64,000 nucleotides of DNA from UBA4736 sp002404015 (lineage in GTDB: Bacteria > Chloroflexota > Dormibacteria > Dormibacterales > Dormibacteraceae). The stretch spans positions 48,771-112,770 of the forward strand of contig DAIOCN010000005.1 in assembly GCA_036747295.1 (NCBI GenBank), given 5' to 3'. Shown piece after piece: positions 1-7,162 of this stretch. Below the pieces are notes generated by a model. It did not search any database, was not told where the DNA came from, and saw only the letters and a program-made list of their open reading frames with translations. Numbering within the stretch: position 1 is the first letter of the stretch; each line of letters begins with the position of its first letter. The position numbers were made by a program, and so were the translations under genes.

Positions 1-2
1 CC

Positions 3-203
3 ACGGAGCGGATTTGGGAAGCCCTAACAGACACTTGGCAGACGAGCGCGCAGATCGGGGACGCCTTGAATGACCCCCAGCCGTCTAAGTGGACGCTCAA
101 CCGGGACTTGCAGAAGCTAGGCAATGAGGGCCGAGCCCTCCGGCAGCCGCCGATGGGCGAGGTCATCTCGAGCGGCCAGAAGCTCCGCTGGAGGCTGGCT
201 TAA
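3..203 (+). CDS. C-terminal end of a replication-type protein (partial)
   Basis: An open frame enters from the left edge and ends at TAA 201-203, giving the last 66 residues of a protein whose start is outside the window. The piece has a winged-helix feel (IWEALTDTW, then TSAQIGDAL, then WTLNRDLQKLGNEG, ending KLRWRLA). Tails like this occur at the C terminus of plasmid/phage-type AAA ATPases (RepA or primase-helicase type). That family assignment is inference; only the open frame and HTH-like pattern are seen. It sits in a zone of decayed mobile DNA, which fits. Confidence 0.5.
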   Translation, partial: TERIWEALTDTWQTSAQIGDALNDPQPSKWTLNRDLQKLGNEGRALRQPPMGEVISSGQKLRWRLA

Positions 204-207
204 AAGC

Positions 208-246
208 GAGTGGTGCACCTATAGGGATTTGCACCGTGCACCACTC
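208..246. repeat. 11-bp perfect inverted repeat, hairpin or operator
   Basis: GAGTGGTGCAC (208-218) and its exact reverse complement GTGCACCACTC (236-246) surround a 17-base A/T-richer loop, 5 bases after the stop of the partial gene. A related GGTGCA...TGCACC pair recurs at about 303-332. It could be a terminator of the upstream gene (there is no T-run), an operator, or iteron-like DNA. No further gene is seen between 247 and 367. Confidence 0.5.
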
Positions 247-367
247 CCCGGCTCCAAGATCGCCGGGCCGGGGAGGAGGAGGAGGGTAAAGAGAGCAAGT
301 GGGTGGTGCAGCCATATCTCTATATGCACCGCACCGCTTTCGTAGCCCCAGTCAAGGCATCTATGAC

Positions 368-785
368 CTAACGAATCGTGGCCTTAGTCAAACCTCGCGG
401 ATTCAAAACCTTTGGTGCCACCGGCCGGACCAGGTGCTCGCAGTTGTCGATCACCAGCAGGATATGTTTGCCCGCCAGCCTCCGGCCGAGCGCCGCCTGA
501 GCGTCCTCACCCTGGACCGTGATGCGCGCGGCGCGCGCAATCGCGTCGGCGACCAGGCTCCCATCCCATAACCTCGGCCAGCTCCACCAGCACCGCACCA
601 TCAGCGAAGCGGTCGTGCTCCTGGCGGGCGAACTCCATCGCCAGGCGGGTCTTGCCGGCGCCGCCAGGCCCCAGGATCGTCAGCACTCGCGTGTGGGCAG
701 ACAGTCTCCGGAGCTCAGCTAGCTCCTTCTTGCGCCCAATAAAGGTGGACAGTCGGGCCGGTACCGTCCGCGGTTCGGGCATGCG
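368..785 (-). pseudogene. NB-ARC/AfsR-type ATPase fragment, frameshifted
   Basis: On the minus strand the segment encodes the start of a STAND/LuxR-type ATPase module: STFIGRKKELAEL, a Walker A ILGPGGAGKTRLA, then after a frameshift near 565-575 the continuation VADAIARAARITVQGED and Walker B HILLVIDNCEHL. The sequence then stops matching after about 400 bp. Its 5' end is fused in frame to an IS630 transposase fragment at 786, so both ends are broken. Such modules belong to signalling ATPases of about 700-1100 residues. This is a remnant with no expected function. Confidence 0.75.
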
Positions 786-908
786 AGTGTCGGGGCTCAC
801 CCCCACCGCCTTGGCCATGCTCCGACAGCTCCAGTGGGTGGCCCCAGGGGGCCGGCTGTGCAGGGTCGCTTCAACGATCGCCTTGACCTTCTCGGGCGGG
901 ATCACCGG
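786..908 (-). repeat. 123-bp perfect inverted repeat, left copy (partner 1750-1872)
   Basis: These 123 bases are the exact reverse complement of 1750-1872. Both copies encode the same IS630 segment (PPEKVKAIVEATLHSR through AKAVGVSPDT). Homology stops sharply at both ends, as expected for two truncated or recombined IS copies in opposite orientation. Confidence 0.9.
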
Positions 909-1028
909 CTTGGGCCCGCGCCCCTTCTCGATCTTGGTGAGGGCTTTGAGACCACCCTTTCCGAAGCGCTGGCGCCAGAGCTGGACCGTGGGTCGACTGG
1001 TCCCCAGGGTCTTGGCGATGGCGCGTGG
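786..1028 (-). pseudogene. IS630-family transposase, N-terminal fragment
   Basis: Reading the minus strand from 1028, directly after an in-frame TAA at 1029-1031, gives the helix-turn-helix part of an IS630 transposase (IAKTLGTSRPTVQLWRQRF, then GGLKALTKIEKGRGPKP), and then VIPPEKVKAIVEATLHSR to 786. About 45-50 N-terminal residues typical of the family are missing. At 785/786 the frame runs without interruption into the NB-ARC fragment, forming a chimeric frame that ends at 507. Bases 786-908 are identical, inverted, to 1750-1872. Confidence 0.8.
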
Positions 1029-1098
1029 TTATTCCACCAACAGACCTGATGCGGAAAGGATTCATTGTCATTCGTGGATTCGGGCGGTACTGTAGGCC

Positions 1099-1566
1099 TT
1101 GGTAAATGGATCGCGAGGACCGGCTACTTTGAGTTCTACCGGGAAACGTCGTCGCACAACCAAGGTTCGACGCCAACGCCCGACGTCGGTGCCGCCGGCC
1201 GTTACCCTCACCGAATTGCGCGAGCGGCTCGCCGGCTCCGCTGCGAAGGTAGACAACCCGAACTTCTCGGTGCTTGAAAGGATGGTGACGCGCATCCTCC
1301 AGCGAGGCCCTCTGAGCCCCAGCGATGTCCGCTCTGCGGTTCAGGCAATTCGGCCCGAGATCCCTGATCGATGGATTCAGGAAGTCCTCAAGCGCCCAGC
1401 GTTTAGCCTTCAACATGGTTGCTACTACCTAACGGGAACCCCGCCACCGCCGCACCCAGCGCCAATGAAGCCGCCGACGTGGGTTCTACCAGCAGATTTG
1501 CGGGGGCCGGATCCCGTCCGCAAGACCAACGTCAAGCAGTACGGGCTCTATATCGACTCAACGTAA
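1099..1566 (+). CDS. Hypothetical protein with winged-helix-like segment
   Basis: A 155-codon frame starting TTG (1099); there is no in-frame ATG until codon 61. The N terminus is basic and unstructured. The centre (VLERMVTRILQRGPLSPSDV, then AIRPEIPDRWIQEVLKRP) has the pattern of a small helical DNA-binding domain, and the tail is proline-rich. It lies between the two IS630 pieces, that is, within the segment an inversion would flip. No family is recognised. It may be a truncated gene rather than an intact one, since the start is weak. Confidence 0.4.
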   Translation: MVNGSRGPATLSSTGKRRRTTKVRRQRPTSVPPAVTLTELRERLAGSAAKVDNPNFSVLERMVTRILQRGPLSPSDVRSAVQAIRPEIPDRWIQEVLKRPAFSLQHGCYYLTGTPPPPHPAPMKPPTWVLPADLRGPDPVRKTNVKQYGLYIDST

Positions 1567-1613
1567 GTCTCCTTGTTGCTTGTATCAGCCTAATGGCGAC
1601 TTCGCTCCTCTTC

Positions 1614-1745
1614 CAGTGGCGGTGGTACCGGACGAACGTCGCGTCGTTTGCGCTGCGATCCACGCATGCTTGGCGCCTCGAAGAGGGCCAATGGCGCATC
1701 GTCCATCGCCACGCCGACTTCATGACGCCTCGCCAAGAGGAGGGG
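1614..1745 (+). pseudogene. SnoaL-like (NTF2-fold) C-terminal fragment
   Basis: The frame 1614-1740 reads RSTHAWRLEEGQWRIVHRHAD, which is the characteristic last strand pair of SnoaL/DUF4440-type NTF2-fold proteins (R-T-H-x-x-R-x-x-G-x-W-x-I-V-H-x-H-x-D). There is no matching N-terminal domain upstream, and the sequence ends at the IS630 boundary at 1750. I read it as the tail of a gene cut off by the insertion or inversion. The family match is by eye. Confidence 0.6.
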
Positions 1746-1749
1746 TCAC

Positions 1750-1872
1750 CCGGTGATCCCGCCCGAGAAGGTCAAGGCGATCGTTGAAGCGACCCTGCAC
1801 AGCCGGCCCCCTGGGGCCACCCACTGGAGCTGTCGGAGCATGGCCAAGGCGGTGGGGGTGAGCCCCGACACT
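1750..1872 (+). repeat. 123-bp perfect inverted repeat, right copy (partner 786-908)
   Basis: Exact reverse complement of 786-908. It forms the start of the right-hand IS630 fragment, with the GTG of that frame at 1753. Confidence 0.9.
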
Positions 1873-2574
1873 GTGAACCGGATCTGGCGCGCCCACGAGT
1901 TGCAGCCCCACCGGGTCAGCACATTCAAGCTCTCCCACGACCCCCGGTTCGTGGAGAAGCTCAGCGAGGTGATCGGGCTCTACTTGAATCCGCCCGAGCA
2001 CGCCCTGGTCCTCTGCGTCGATGAGAAGAGCCAGATCCAAGCCTTGGACCGGACCCAGCCTGGGCTGCCGATCAAGAAGGGACGCTGCGGGACCATGACT
2101 CATGACTACAAGCGGCACGGCACGGCTGCCCTCTTCGCCGCCCTCAACCTGCTCGAGGGCACGGTGGTGGGACAGGTTCATCTCCGTCACCGCCACCAGG
2201 AATTCCTCAAGTTCCTGGTCCGCCTCGACCGCGAGTTCGACAAAGACCTCGAGCTGCATCTGATCCTCGACAACTACGGCACCCACACCCATCCCAAGGT
2301 CAAGGCCTGGCTGGCCAAGCACCCCCGCTTCAAGCTCCACTTCATCCCCACCGGGTCGTCCTGGCTGAACCTGATCGAGCGCTGGTTTGCCGAGCTCACC
2401 AACAAAGCCATCCGGCGCGGCTCCTTCTCCGGCGTCGGCGACTTGGTGGTTGCCATCCATAAGTTTTTGGAGGCTTCCAACCGCGACCCTACGGTCTACG
2501 TCTGGACCGCTTCAGCCGAGGCCATTATGGAGAAGATTGCTCGTTGCAAAGCCATTCTCCAGACGGAGCACTAG
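1753..2574 (+). pseudogene. IS630-family transposase, catalytic part, N terminus missing
   Basis: The frame encodes 273 residues of an IS630 (Tc1/mariner superfamily, DDE_3) transposase, which normally has about 350. It begins within the protein at a GTG that is an internal codon of the family, so the N-terminal helix-turn-helix is absent. The catalytic core looks intact: first Asp in LCVDEKSQIQALDR, second in LHLILDNYGTHTH, and the Glu in SSWLNLIERWFAELT. The missing HTH part is present in reverse at 909-1028. An inversion between the two 123-bp repeats would rejoin the two parts in frame, though still without the first 45-50 residues. It is probably inactive. Confidence 0.8.
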
Positions 2575-2576
2575 TA

Positions 2577-2774
2577 GCCCTTCTCACCGCGATCCTTGTG
2601 CTGCCAGCTGCGCTCGGACTGCTCACGGCTGGGGTTCGCCTCATACGGTCCTTGCTGACGTTGAACCTCGTTGGGCTGATATTCCTCGTCGTTGTGATGA
2701 TCGTGCTGGCGATAGGTCTCTTGCGGACGGGTCGATCTCGGCCCAACGACGGCAAGGAGCCGCGGATCTTCTAG
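2577..2774 (+). pseudogene. Small membrane protein or membrane-protein remnant
   Basis: The frame runs through the end of the IS630 gene (TTG at 2544), but only from about 2577 does it look like protein: two hydrophobic helices (ALLTAILVLPAALGLL and LVGLIFLVVVMIVLAIG) separated by a short basic turn, ending GKEPRIF. The natural start was probably replaced by the IS element, leaving a two-helix fragment of unknown family. It could also be a genuine small inner-membrane protein started at 2544. Confidence 0.4.
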
Positions 2775-2776
2775 CC

Positions 2777-3559
2777 GTGCCCAACGAAACGAGAGACCCA
2801 GGTCTGAAATGGAGACGTGGCTCTGCCCACTTCGACGGCATTGAGCGCGAGTGGAAAGAGTTCACCACCGCCTTCCACAGCCAGCTCGCAGTCGTTCCGA
2901 AGGACGACCTCGTTGAGCTGCGCCTTCAAAGCTTCAGCGATCCGCCTCGCACGGAATGGGGCCTGCTGATCGGCGACGGCGTCCAGAATTTCCGCGCTGC
3001 CCTTGACTACATGGTTTGGATTCTTGCGTCAAAGCAGCAGCGTGCCGACACCCCGCAGAGTCTGGAGTTCCCGATCTTCAATGACGCCGCCAACTACGCC
3101 AAGGGCGCTCCCCCGCGCATCGGCAGCCTGCCGGCTGCCGCTCAAAAGGTCATCGGGTCCGTCCAGCCCTTCCAGCAGGGCGCAGAGTCGGCCAAGAGTC
3201 CGCTTTGGCAGCTGCACAGGCTGTCGAACCTAGACAAACACCGGCGCCTGCACGTCGGCCAGGTCAGCCTGGAGGCGGTCACCATCGATTTCAAGGGCAC
3301 GCGGGTGCCCACGGCGTGGCGAGCAGCTCCACCGGCGCAGCGCGCCCAGAAGCGGATGCTGTTGGCCCAAATTCAAGAGGCTGAACTAAGACGCCATGGC
3401 CCGGTCGGAACGGTACAGTTCCAGCCCTCCGCCTTCCTCACGATCGCATTCGAGGACAGCGAGGAGGTGACCGGCGAGGGTGTCTTGGGAACCCTTCGGC
3501 GGATCCGCGACACGGTTGCCGAGGTCCTCGACCAGCTGGACCCCTTCGTGAACATCTAG
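2777..3559 (+). CDS. Conserved hypothetical protein, 260 aa
   Basis: GTG at 2777 follows the previous stop (2772-2774) directly. The protein resembles a widespread actinobacterial family of unknown function with the pattern IGDGVQNFRAALDYMVWIL, LEFPIF, PLWQLHRLSNLDKHRRLH near the middle, and a C-terminal helix (TVAEVLDQLDPFVNI). The conserved Arg, Asp, His and Trp residues in the two helices look like a binding or catalytic site, but no activity is known to me. No signal peptide or membrane segment. It looks full length. Confidence 0.7.
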   Translation: MPNETRDPGLKWRRGSAHFDGIEREWKEFTTAFHSQLAVVPKDDLVELRLQSFSDPPRTEWGLLIGDGVQNFRAALDYMVWILASKQQRADTPQSLEFPIFNDAANYAKGAPPRIGSLPAAAQKVIGSVQPFQQGAESAKSPLWQLHRLSNLDKHRRLHVGQVSLEAVTIDFKGTRVPTAWRAAPPAQRAQKRMLLAQIQEAELRRHGPVGTVQFQPSAFLTIAFEDSEEVTGEGVLGTLRRIRDTVAEVLDQLDPFVNI

Positions 3560-3603
3560 CCGAGGGGATCGACCCGAAGCTGCCAACGTTGGCGGACCGG
3601 GCG

Positions 3604-3855
3604 TCACCACTTGGGGTTGGTGGACTTAAAGAGGTCTCGTCCCAGCCGGTCGAGGGCCTCGATGTCAGCAACCATTTGAAGGCGTTCAGCAGCACCAGTC
3701 TCCAACAGCCGACGAAGGACGATGCCTGTCTCGGCCAGTATTTCGCTCGAGGTCGTGCCGCCCCGCTCTGCCTGCAACAGTACCTCAGCGCACCCAGATT
3801 CTCCAGCAGCCGCGAGGCGCTGCCGAAGTGCCGCCAGGCTTTCGTAGTAGTTCAC
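3604..3855 (-). CDS. Small helical hypothetical protein, 83 aa
   Basis: ATG at 3855 gives MNYYESLAALRQRLAAAGES, followed by a helical, Leu/Arg/Glu-rich body (SSEILAETGIVLRRLLE, then VADIEALDRLG). Codon use is like that of neighbouring genes. Proteins of this size and pattern appear as conserved small actinobacterial hypotheticals, sometimes next to toxin-antitoxin genes, but I cannot name the family. It lies just left of the tRNA-half attachment core, convergent with 2777-3559. Confidence 0.5.
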   Translation of the reverse strand: MNYYESLAALRQRLAAAGESGCAEVLLQAERGGTTSSEILAETGIVLRRLLETGAAERLQMVADIEALDRLGRDLFKSTNPKW

Positions 3856-3950
3856 CTCGGCGATAACTCTGTCAGACGGTCGATCTCAGCTGGATCAACG
3901 GAGCACCCAGTGCAAAAGGGGCTCAAGACCGGGCGGACGACCGCGACTTC

Positions 3951-3997
<47 letters not shown>

Positions 3998-4388
3998 GCC
4001 TTTTGAATACAAATGATTCCTGGCGTTCCCACGACTTCCAACTCTTATGGTCGATGACCCAGACCGCCCGGGTGATGCCCTGGAAGACGGCGACGGCTTA
4101 CGGGTAGTCGAACCTCCGCTCGCCGATCACCCACCAGGCCCGGGCGCTGTCGTAGAGCTCTTGGGGGGTGATCCCTGACTTGTAGCCGTGGCCCTGCCTT
4201 GGCAGCTCCTGGTCGTCCTCAGGCACCCACCATCTGAGGCTGATCAAGATCGCTCGGAGCGTGGTCTCCAGAGGCGGGGCGGCAAGTTCCCTTGTGAGGT
4301 CTTGGAGACTTACTAGCCCCGCCTCGGCCTCGTGGCCTCGGACTGCGTTGGCAGCTGTCTGTCGTGATTGTCGCGTCCAGACGCGACC
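3998..4388 (-). pseudogene. Degraded gene (ELYxxxRxWW family) with in-frame stop
   Basis: Downstream of the EEP gene, the same minus-strand frame stays open from 4388 to a TAA at 4098-4100 and then continues. It reads GLVSLQDLTRELAAPPLE, GITPQELYDSARAWWVIGER, stop, AVAVFQGITRAVWVIDHK. The second and third pieces match an uncharacterised family with ELYEATRGWW followed by a Y-A-L-A-V-x-x-G-I-x-R core, so the TAA interrupts a once-continuous gene. The remnant is cut at the attachment core at 3997. No usable start codon was found. Confidence 0.5.
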
Positions 4389-5156
4389 CTACTTGGCGGC
4401 CAGGGTCCTCATCGTGAGTCTGGCGCCCACTAGTGGGTGGTCGCTTAGGACAATGCGATGACCGTTAGCGTCGGCGGTCCACCTCTCTCGGCAAATAGGG
4501 TCACCGTCGATATCAAGGTCCTCCGAGACGCAAATGTGGTCTACAAGGCGACCAGATAGCTTTCCCGCTGCGACCACATCCTGATCAGTCAGGCATCTGA
4601 GGCCGGCCCGTTCGATCGCCTGCAGGAGTGGGCCCCGGGTTCGTCGATCACCGTAGTTGCCGACGCCGTCGAGGTGTTGGTTGAAGTCTCCGGCGATGAT
4701 CAGCGGGATTGACGGATAGCGTCGCCGTAGGTCGGTCCAGGCATTCGTCTCCACTTCGAGGACCTTTAGGAATTCGCCCCATCTAATAGCTTTTGCACCC
4801 GAGCCATCAGGCTCCGCGTGGTACGGAAGGACCACACCGCGAACCAATACTGGCCCGACCGGAGAATGAACGATGCCGGTTACTGACCACGGCTGCTCGG
4901 CTTGTTCGACCGGCTCGAGTTGCCACCTCGACCAGACGGAAACCCAACGCTCGTCGGTATCGGGACGGCGCGCTGGGTGTGGAGGTGAGTGGAGTCCAGA
5001 GAAACCGTAGTCGGGGCTAATCGAGGTTCGCGACTCGGTAAGGACCCAAACATCAGCAGCCAGCTCGGCGAAGACCGCACGGATCGCCGGCAACCGCTTC
5101 CAGCTCGCAAGGGCAGGTCTTTCGAGGTTCCAGGTCGCGAGAGTGACGGCGTCCAC
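4389..5156 (-). CDS. Endonuclease/exonuclease/phosphatase (EEP) family protein
   Basis: 255 residues with the EEP fold signature: N-terminal TLATWNLERP, a Glu in VLTESRT, the GDFNQHLDG metal/substrate motif in the middle, and the C-terminal SDHPLVGARL. These residues coordinate a divalent metal and hydrolyse phosphodiesters (DNA, RNA or small phosphate esters); the substrate cannot be told. It is cytoplasmic (no signal peptide). It lies just inside the left boundary of the island, alone on its strand, and a second, frameshifted EEP gene lies beyond the right boundary (24292). Confidence 0.8.
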   Translation of the reverse strand: MDAVTLATWNLERPALASWKRLPAIRAVFAELAADVWVLTESRTSISPDYGFSGLHSPPHPARRPDTDERWVSVWSRWQLEPVEQAEQPWSVTGIVHSPVGPVLVRGVVLPYHAEPDGSGAKAIRWGEFLKVLEVETNAWTDLRRRYPSIPLIIAGDFNQHLDGVGNYGDRRTRGPLLQAIERAGLRCLTDQDVVAAGKLSGRLVDHICVSEDLDIDGDPICRERWTADANGHRIVLSDHPLVGARLTMRTLAAK

Positions 5157-5856
5157 TCACTGGATCCGCAATTGACCGTTCGATGAGTAAGGCGCAGGCC
5201 TAAAAGCGATCGGCTCGCTCGCCCTTGTATCCACGCTCGGTGCAGAGCTGTGCCCAAGAGACCGGATCGACTTTGGACATGTTGGCGCCGCGAACCTTGC
5301 AGATCGTCTTCCAGCAATGGGGCTCAGCCAATGCCGCTGAGGGCACAGCAACTTTATTGATGTCGCTCAGGATCTGCTTCGGAGGCGTCAAGCAGTAGCA
5401 CATGGGCAGGAATTCTACGTCGCTACCCGGATCGGTCAGGCGGCGACCTTTCGCCGCCTGGCTACTGGAAAGTCATCGCCCTGGCTATTCCTCCCGGCGA
5501 GCCCGCATCGTTGCCTACGGCCCCGAGGGACACGCGCTGGGAGCCAATGAGAGTTCGGTCAAGGCAGCTTCAGAACGATCGTTTTGAGTTCACTGGGTGC
5601 CGTTAGAAACCGTCCTATTCCGGCCCGTTTCGGCCGCGTTGCTACACGGTTGCTACATGGCTTGGTCGCTCCCGAGAGCCCGTGGGAGAGGTTAGTGCGG
5701 CGTGCGCAGGCGGCGCTGCCTTTGGTCGAAGGCTTGGGTTTTCCATCGACCGCCTCTCGGTTCGAGTCGGCGCTCACGCCGGCCGCGACGATCGAGCGGC
5801 GCGGCCCAGGTTCGGGACCTAGCTCGACGCCGCTTGATTCCAGGTGTGCTTCGGCT
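5157..5856. other. 700-bp gap with no convincing gene
   Basis: A minus-strand frame from ATG 5403 to 5200 (67 codons, ending VSWAQLCTERGYKGERADRF) has a protein-like tail but no recognisable family; it may be a small gene or a remnant. The rest (5404-5856) shows no sustained coding frame. It contains the duplicated GTTGCTAC motif listed separately. I read the gap as decayed island DNA. Confidence 0.4.
5638..5660 (+). repeat. Duplicated GTTGCTAC motif, possible integrase arm site
   Basis: GTTGCTACACG is followed directly by GTTGCTACATG (11-bp direct repeat). A close variant, GTTGCTATCC twice in direct repeat and twice inverted, occurs at 22866-22948 near the right boundary of the same island. 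Paired 10-11-bp direct repeats close to attachment cores are typical arm-type sites of tyrosine integrases; that role here is inference. Confidence 0.4.
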
Positions 5857-6735
5857 TCATGTGGTTGAGAGATTACTTTGGCGCAGTGCCGGGAGCTCCG
5901 CCGCGACCTGCTCGAGAATCGCTTCCTGATCCGGTCGGGGCTGGTCGATTATGAACTCCTCGATCCCCACCGTGCGGTAGCGCCCGACGAGGTCGTGGAA
6001 GGCGTCGAGCGAGGACCACGGGTCCTTCTCCGCCCGCGCGATCCAGTAGTAGAGGGAGCGCACAACCTCGTGCGGATCGCGACCGATCCGAGCGCAGTGC
6101 TCGTCTAGCACCGCGTTGCGGGAGCGGATCTCATCCGGGGAGCCGAACGAGTTCCAGGCGTCGGCCTTGCGCGCGACGATCCCGAGCATCCGCGGCCCGT
6201 GCGCTCCGAGCGTCAGCGGTGGCCGCGGCTGCTGCACAGGGCCCGGCCGGAAGGCTGCGTTATGGAGGCGATAGTACCGGCCCTCGAAGCTGGTCACCTC
6301 CTGGCGGAGCAGCAGGTCGATGACCTCCACCGCCTCCTCGAAGCGGTCGACGAGCTCCTTCGGCTCGGGGAAGGCGATGCCGAGCATCTCGTGCTCGGGC
6401 ACATACCAGCCCGCGCCGAAGCCGAGCTCCAGCCTCCCGTTGGAGACGTGGTCCACGGTCGCCGCCTCCTTCGCCAGCCAGGCCGGGTGGCGGAAGGTGT
6501 TGCAGCTGACCAGGACCCCGACACGGATACGGTCGGTCCGCGCGGCCAGGGCCGCAAGGAGCGTCCAGGCCTCGAAGTAAGGCCCCGTCGGGCGGCTCGG
6601 CTGCACCCAGTGGTCGCAGTCCCAGACGCTGTCGAAGCCGAGCTCCTCGAACCGCCGCCAGCGGCTGAGCGTCTCCTCCCAGCCCAGGTTCTGGTCGGTA
6701 CAGATGCCGAATCGGAGCGGCCGTGTCGAGGGCAT
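5857..6735 (-). CDS. LLM-class flavin-dependent oxidoreductase
   Basis: 292 residues of the bacterial luciferase-like family (F420- or FMN-dependent TIM barrel): N-terminal RFGICTDQNLGWEET, RRFEELGFDSVWDCDHW, TDRIRVGVLVSCNTFRHP, KEAATVDHVSNGRLELGFGAGW, and a C-terminal insertion region. The GRLELGFGAGW segment is the classic cofactor-binding strand. These enzymes oxidise or reduce small organic substrates, often in degradation pathways of cyclic compounds, which suits the P450 and CoA-ligase genes nearby. Length is normal. The short segment 6758-6910 upstream may be a decayed partner. Confidence 0.85.
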   Translation of the reverse strand: MPSTRPLRFGICTDQNLGWEETLSRWRRFEELGFDSVWDCDHWVQPSRPTGPYFEAWTLLAALAARTDRIRVGVLVSCNTFRHPAWLAKEAATVDHVSNGRLELGFGAGWYVPEHEMLGIAFPEPKELVDRFEEAVEVIDLLLRQEVTSFEGRYYRLHNAAFRPGPVQQPRPPLTLGAHGPRMLGIVARKADAWNSFGSPDEIRSRNAVLDEHCARIGRDPHEVVRSLYYWIARAEKDPWSSLDAFHDLVGRYRTVGIEEFIIDQPRPDQEAILEQVAAELPALRQSNLSTT

Positions 6736-7162
6736 GCCGCCAAAGGTTATTGGTTTCAGAAATCGACGATGATGACGAGATCGCCGGAATCGAACGCTAC
6801 AAAGCGCTTGTTGGCGAGCAGCTCGGAGAGAGCGACTAGTTGGAGGTCGATCAGGATCGGATCAACCGCTTCGGGGATCCGCCGGATCAGCTCGCGTGAG
6901 CGCAGCGGCGAAGGGCAGCAGGATGTGGATCAGCGCGATCGGACACCCGGGATTGGGAGGCCCGGCCGCGGCGATCTGGATTGCGGTATCGCAGGGCCGG
7001 TCTCAGCAGTGTCCTGACCACGCTGAACACTCAGCCACGTCACCGAATCGCTCAATCATTTGGCAGCGGCAACGATCGATGGAGGCGACTGAATCCAGAA
7101 GGCGGTGCGATCACTCGGCCAGGTCGTCGTTGGCTATGCCCGGCACGGCTTGGTTGAACCAT
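6736..7162. other. 427-bp gap with a possible gene remnant
   Basis: On the minus strand a frame ending TGA at 6756-6758 reads RELIRRIPEAVDPILIDLQL and LVALSELLANKRFVAFDSGD upstream of the oxidoreductase start. It looks protein-like, but no ATG, GTG or TTG precedes it before an upstream stop, so it is at best a truncated gene of about 50 residues. The remainder to the P450 stop at 7163 shows nothing recognisable. Confidence 0.3.

Noticed and set aside
1750..2574. Intact IS630 element
   Set aside because: The N-terminal HTH is missing from this copy, and no terminal inverted repeats with TA duplications could be recognised.
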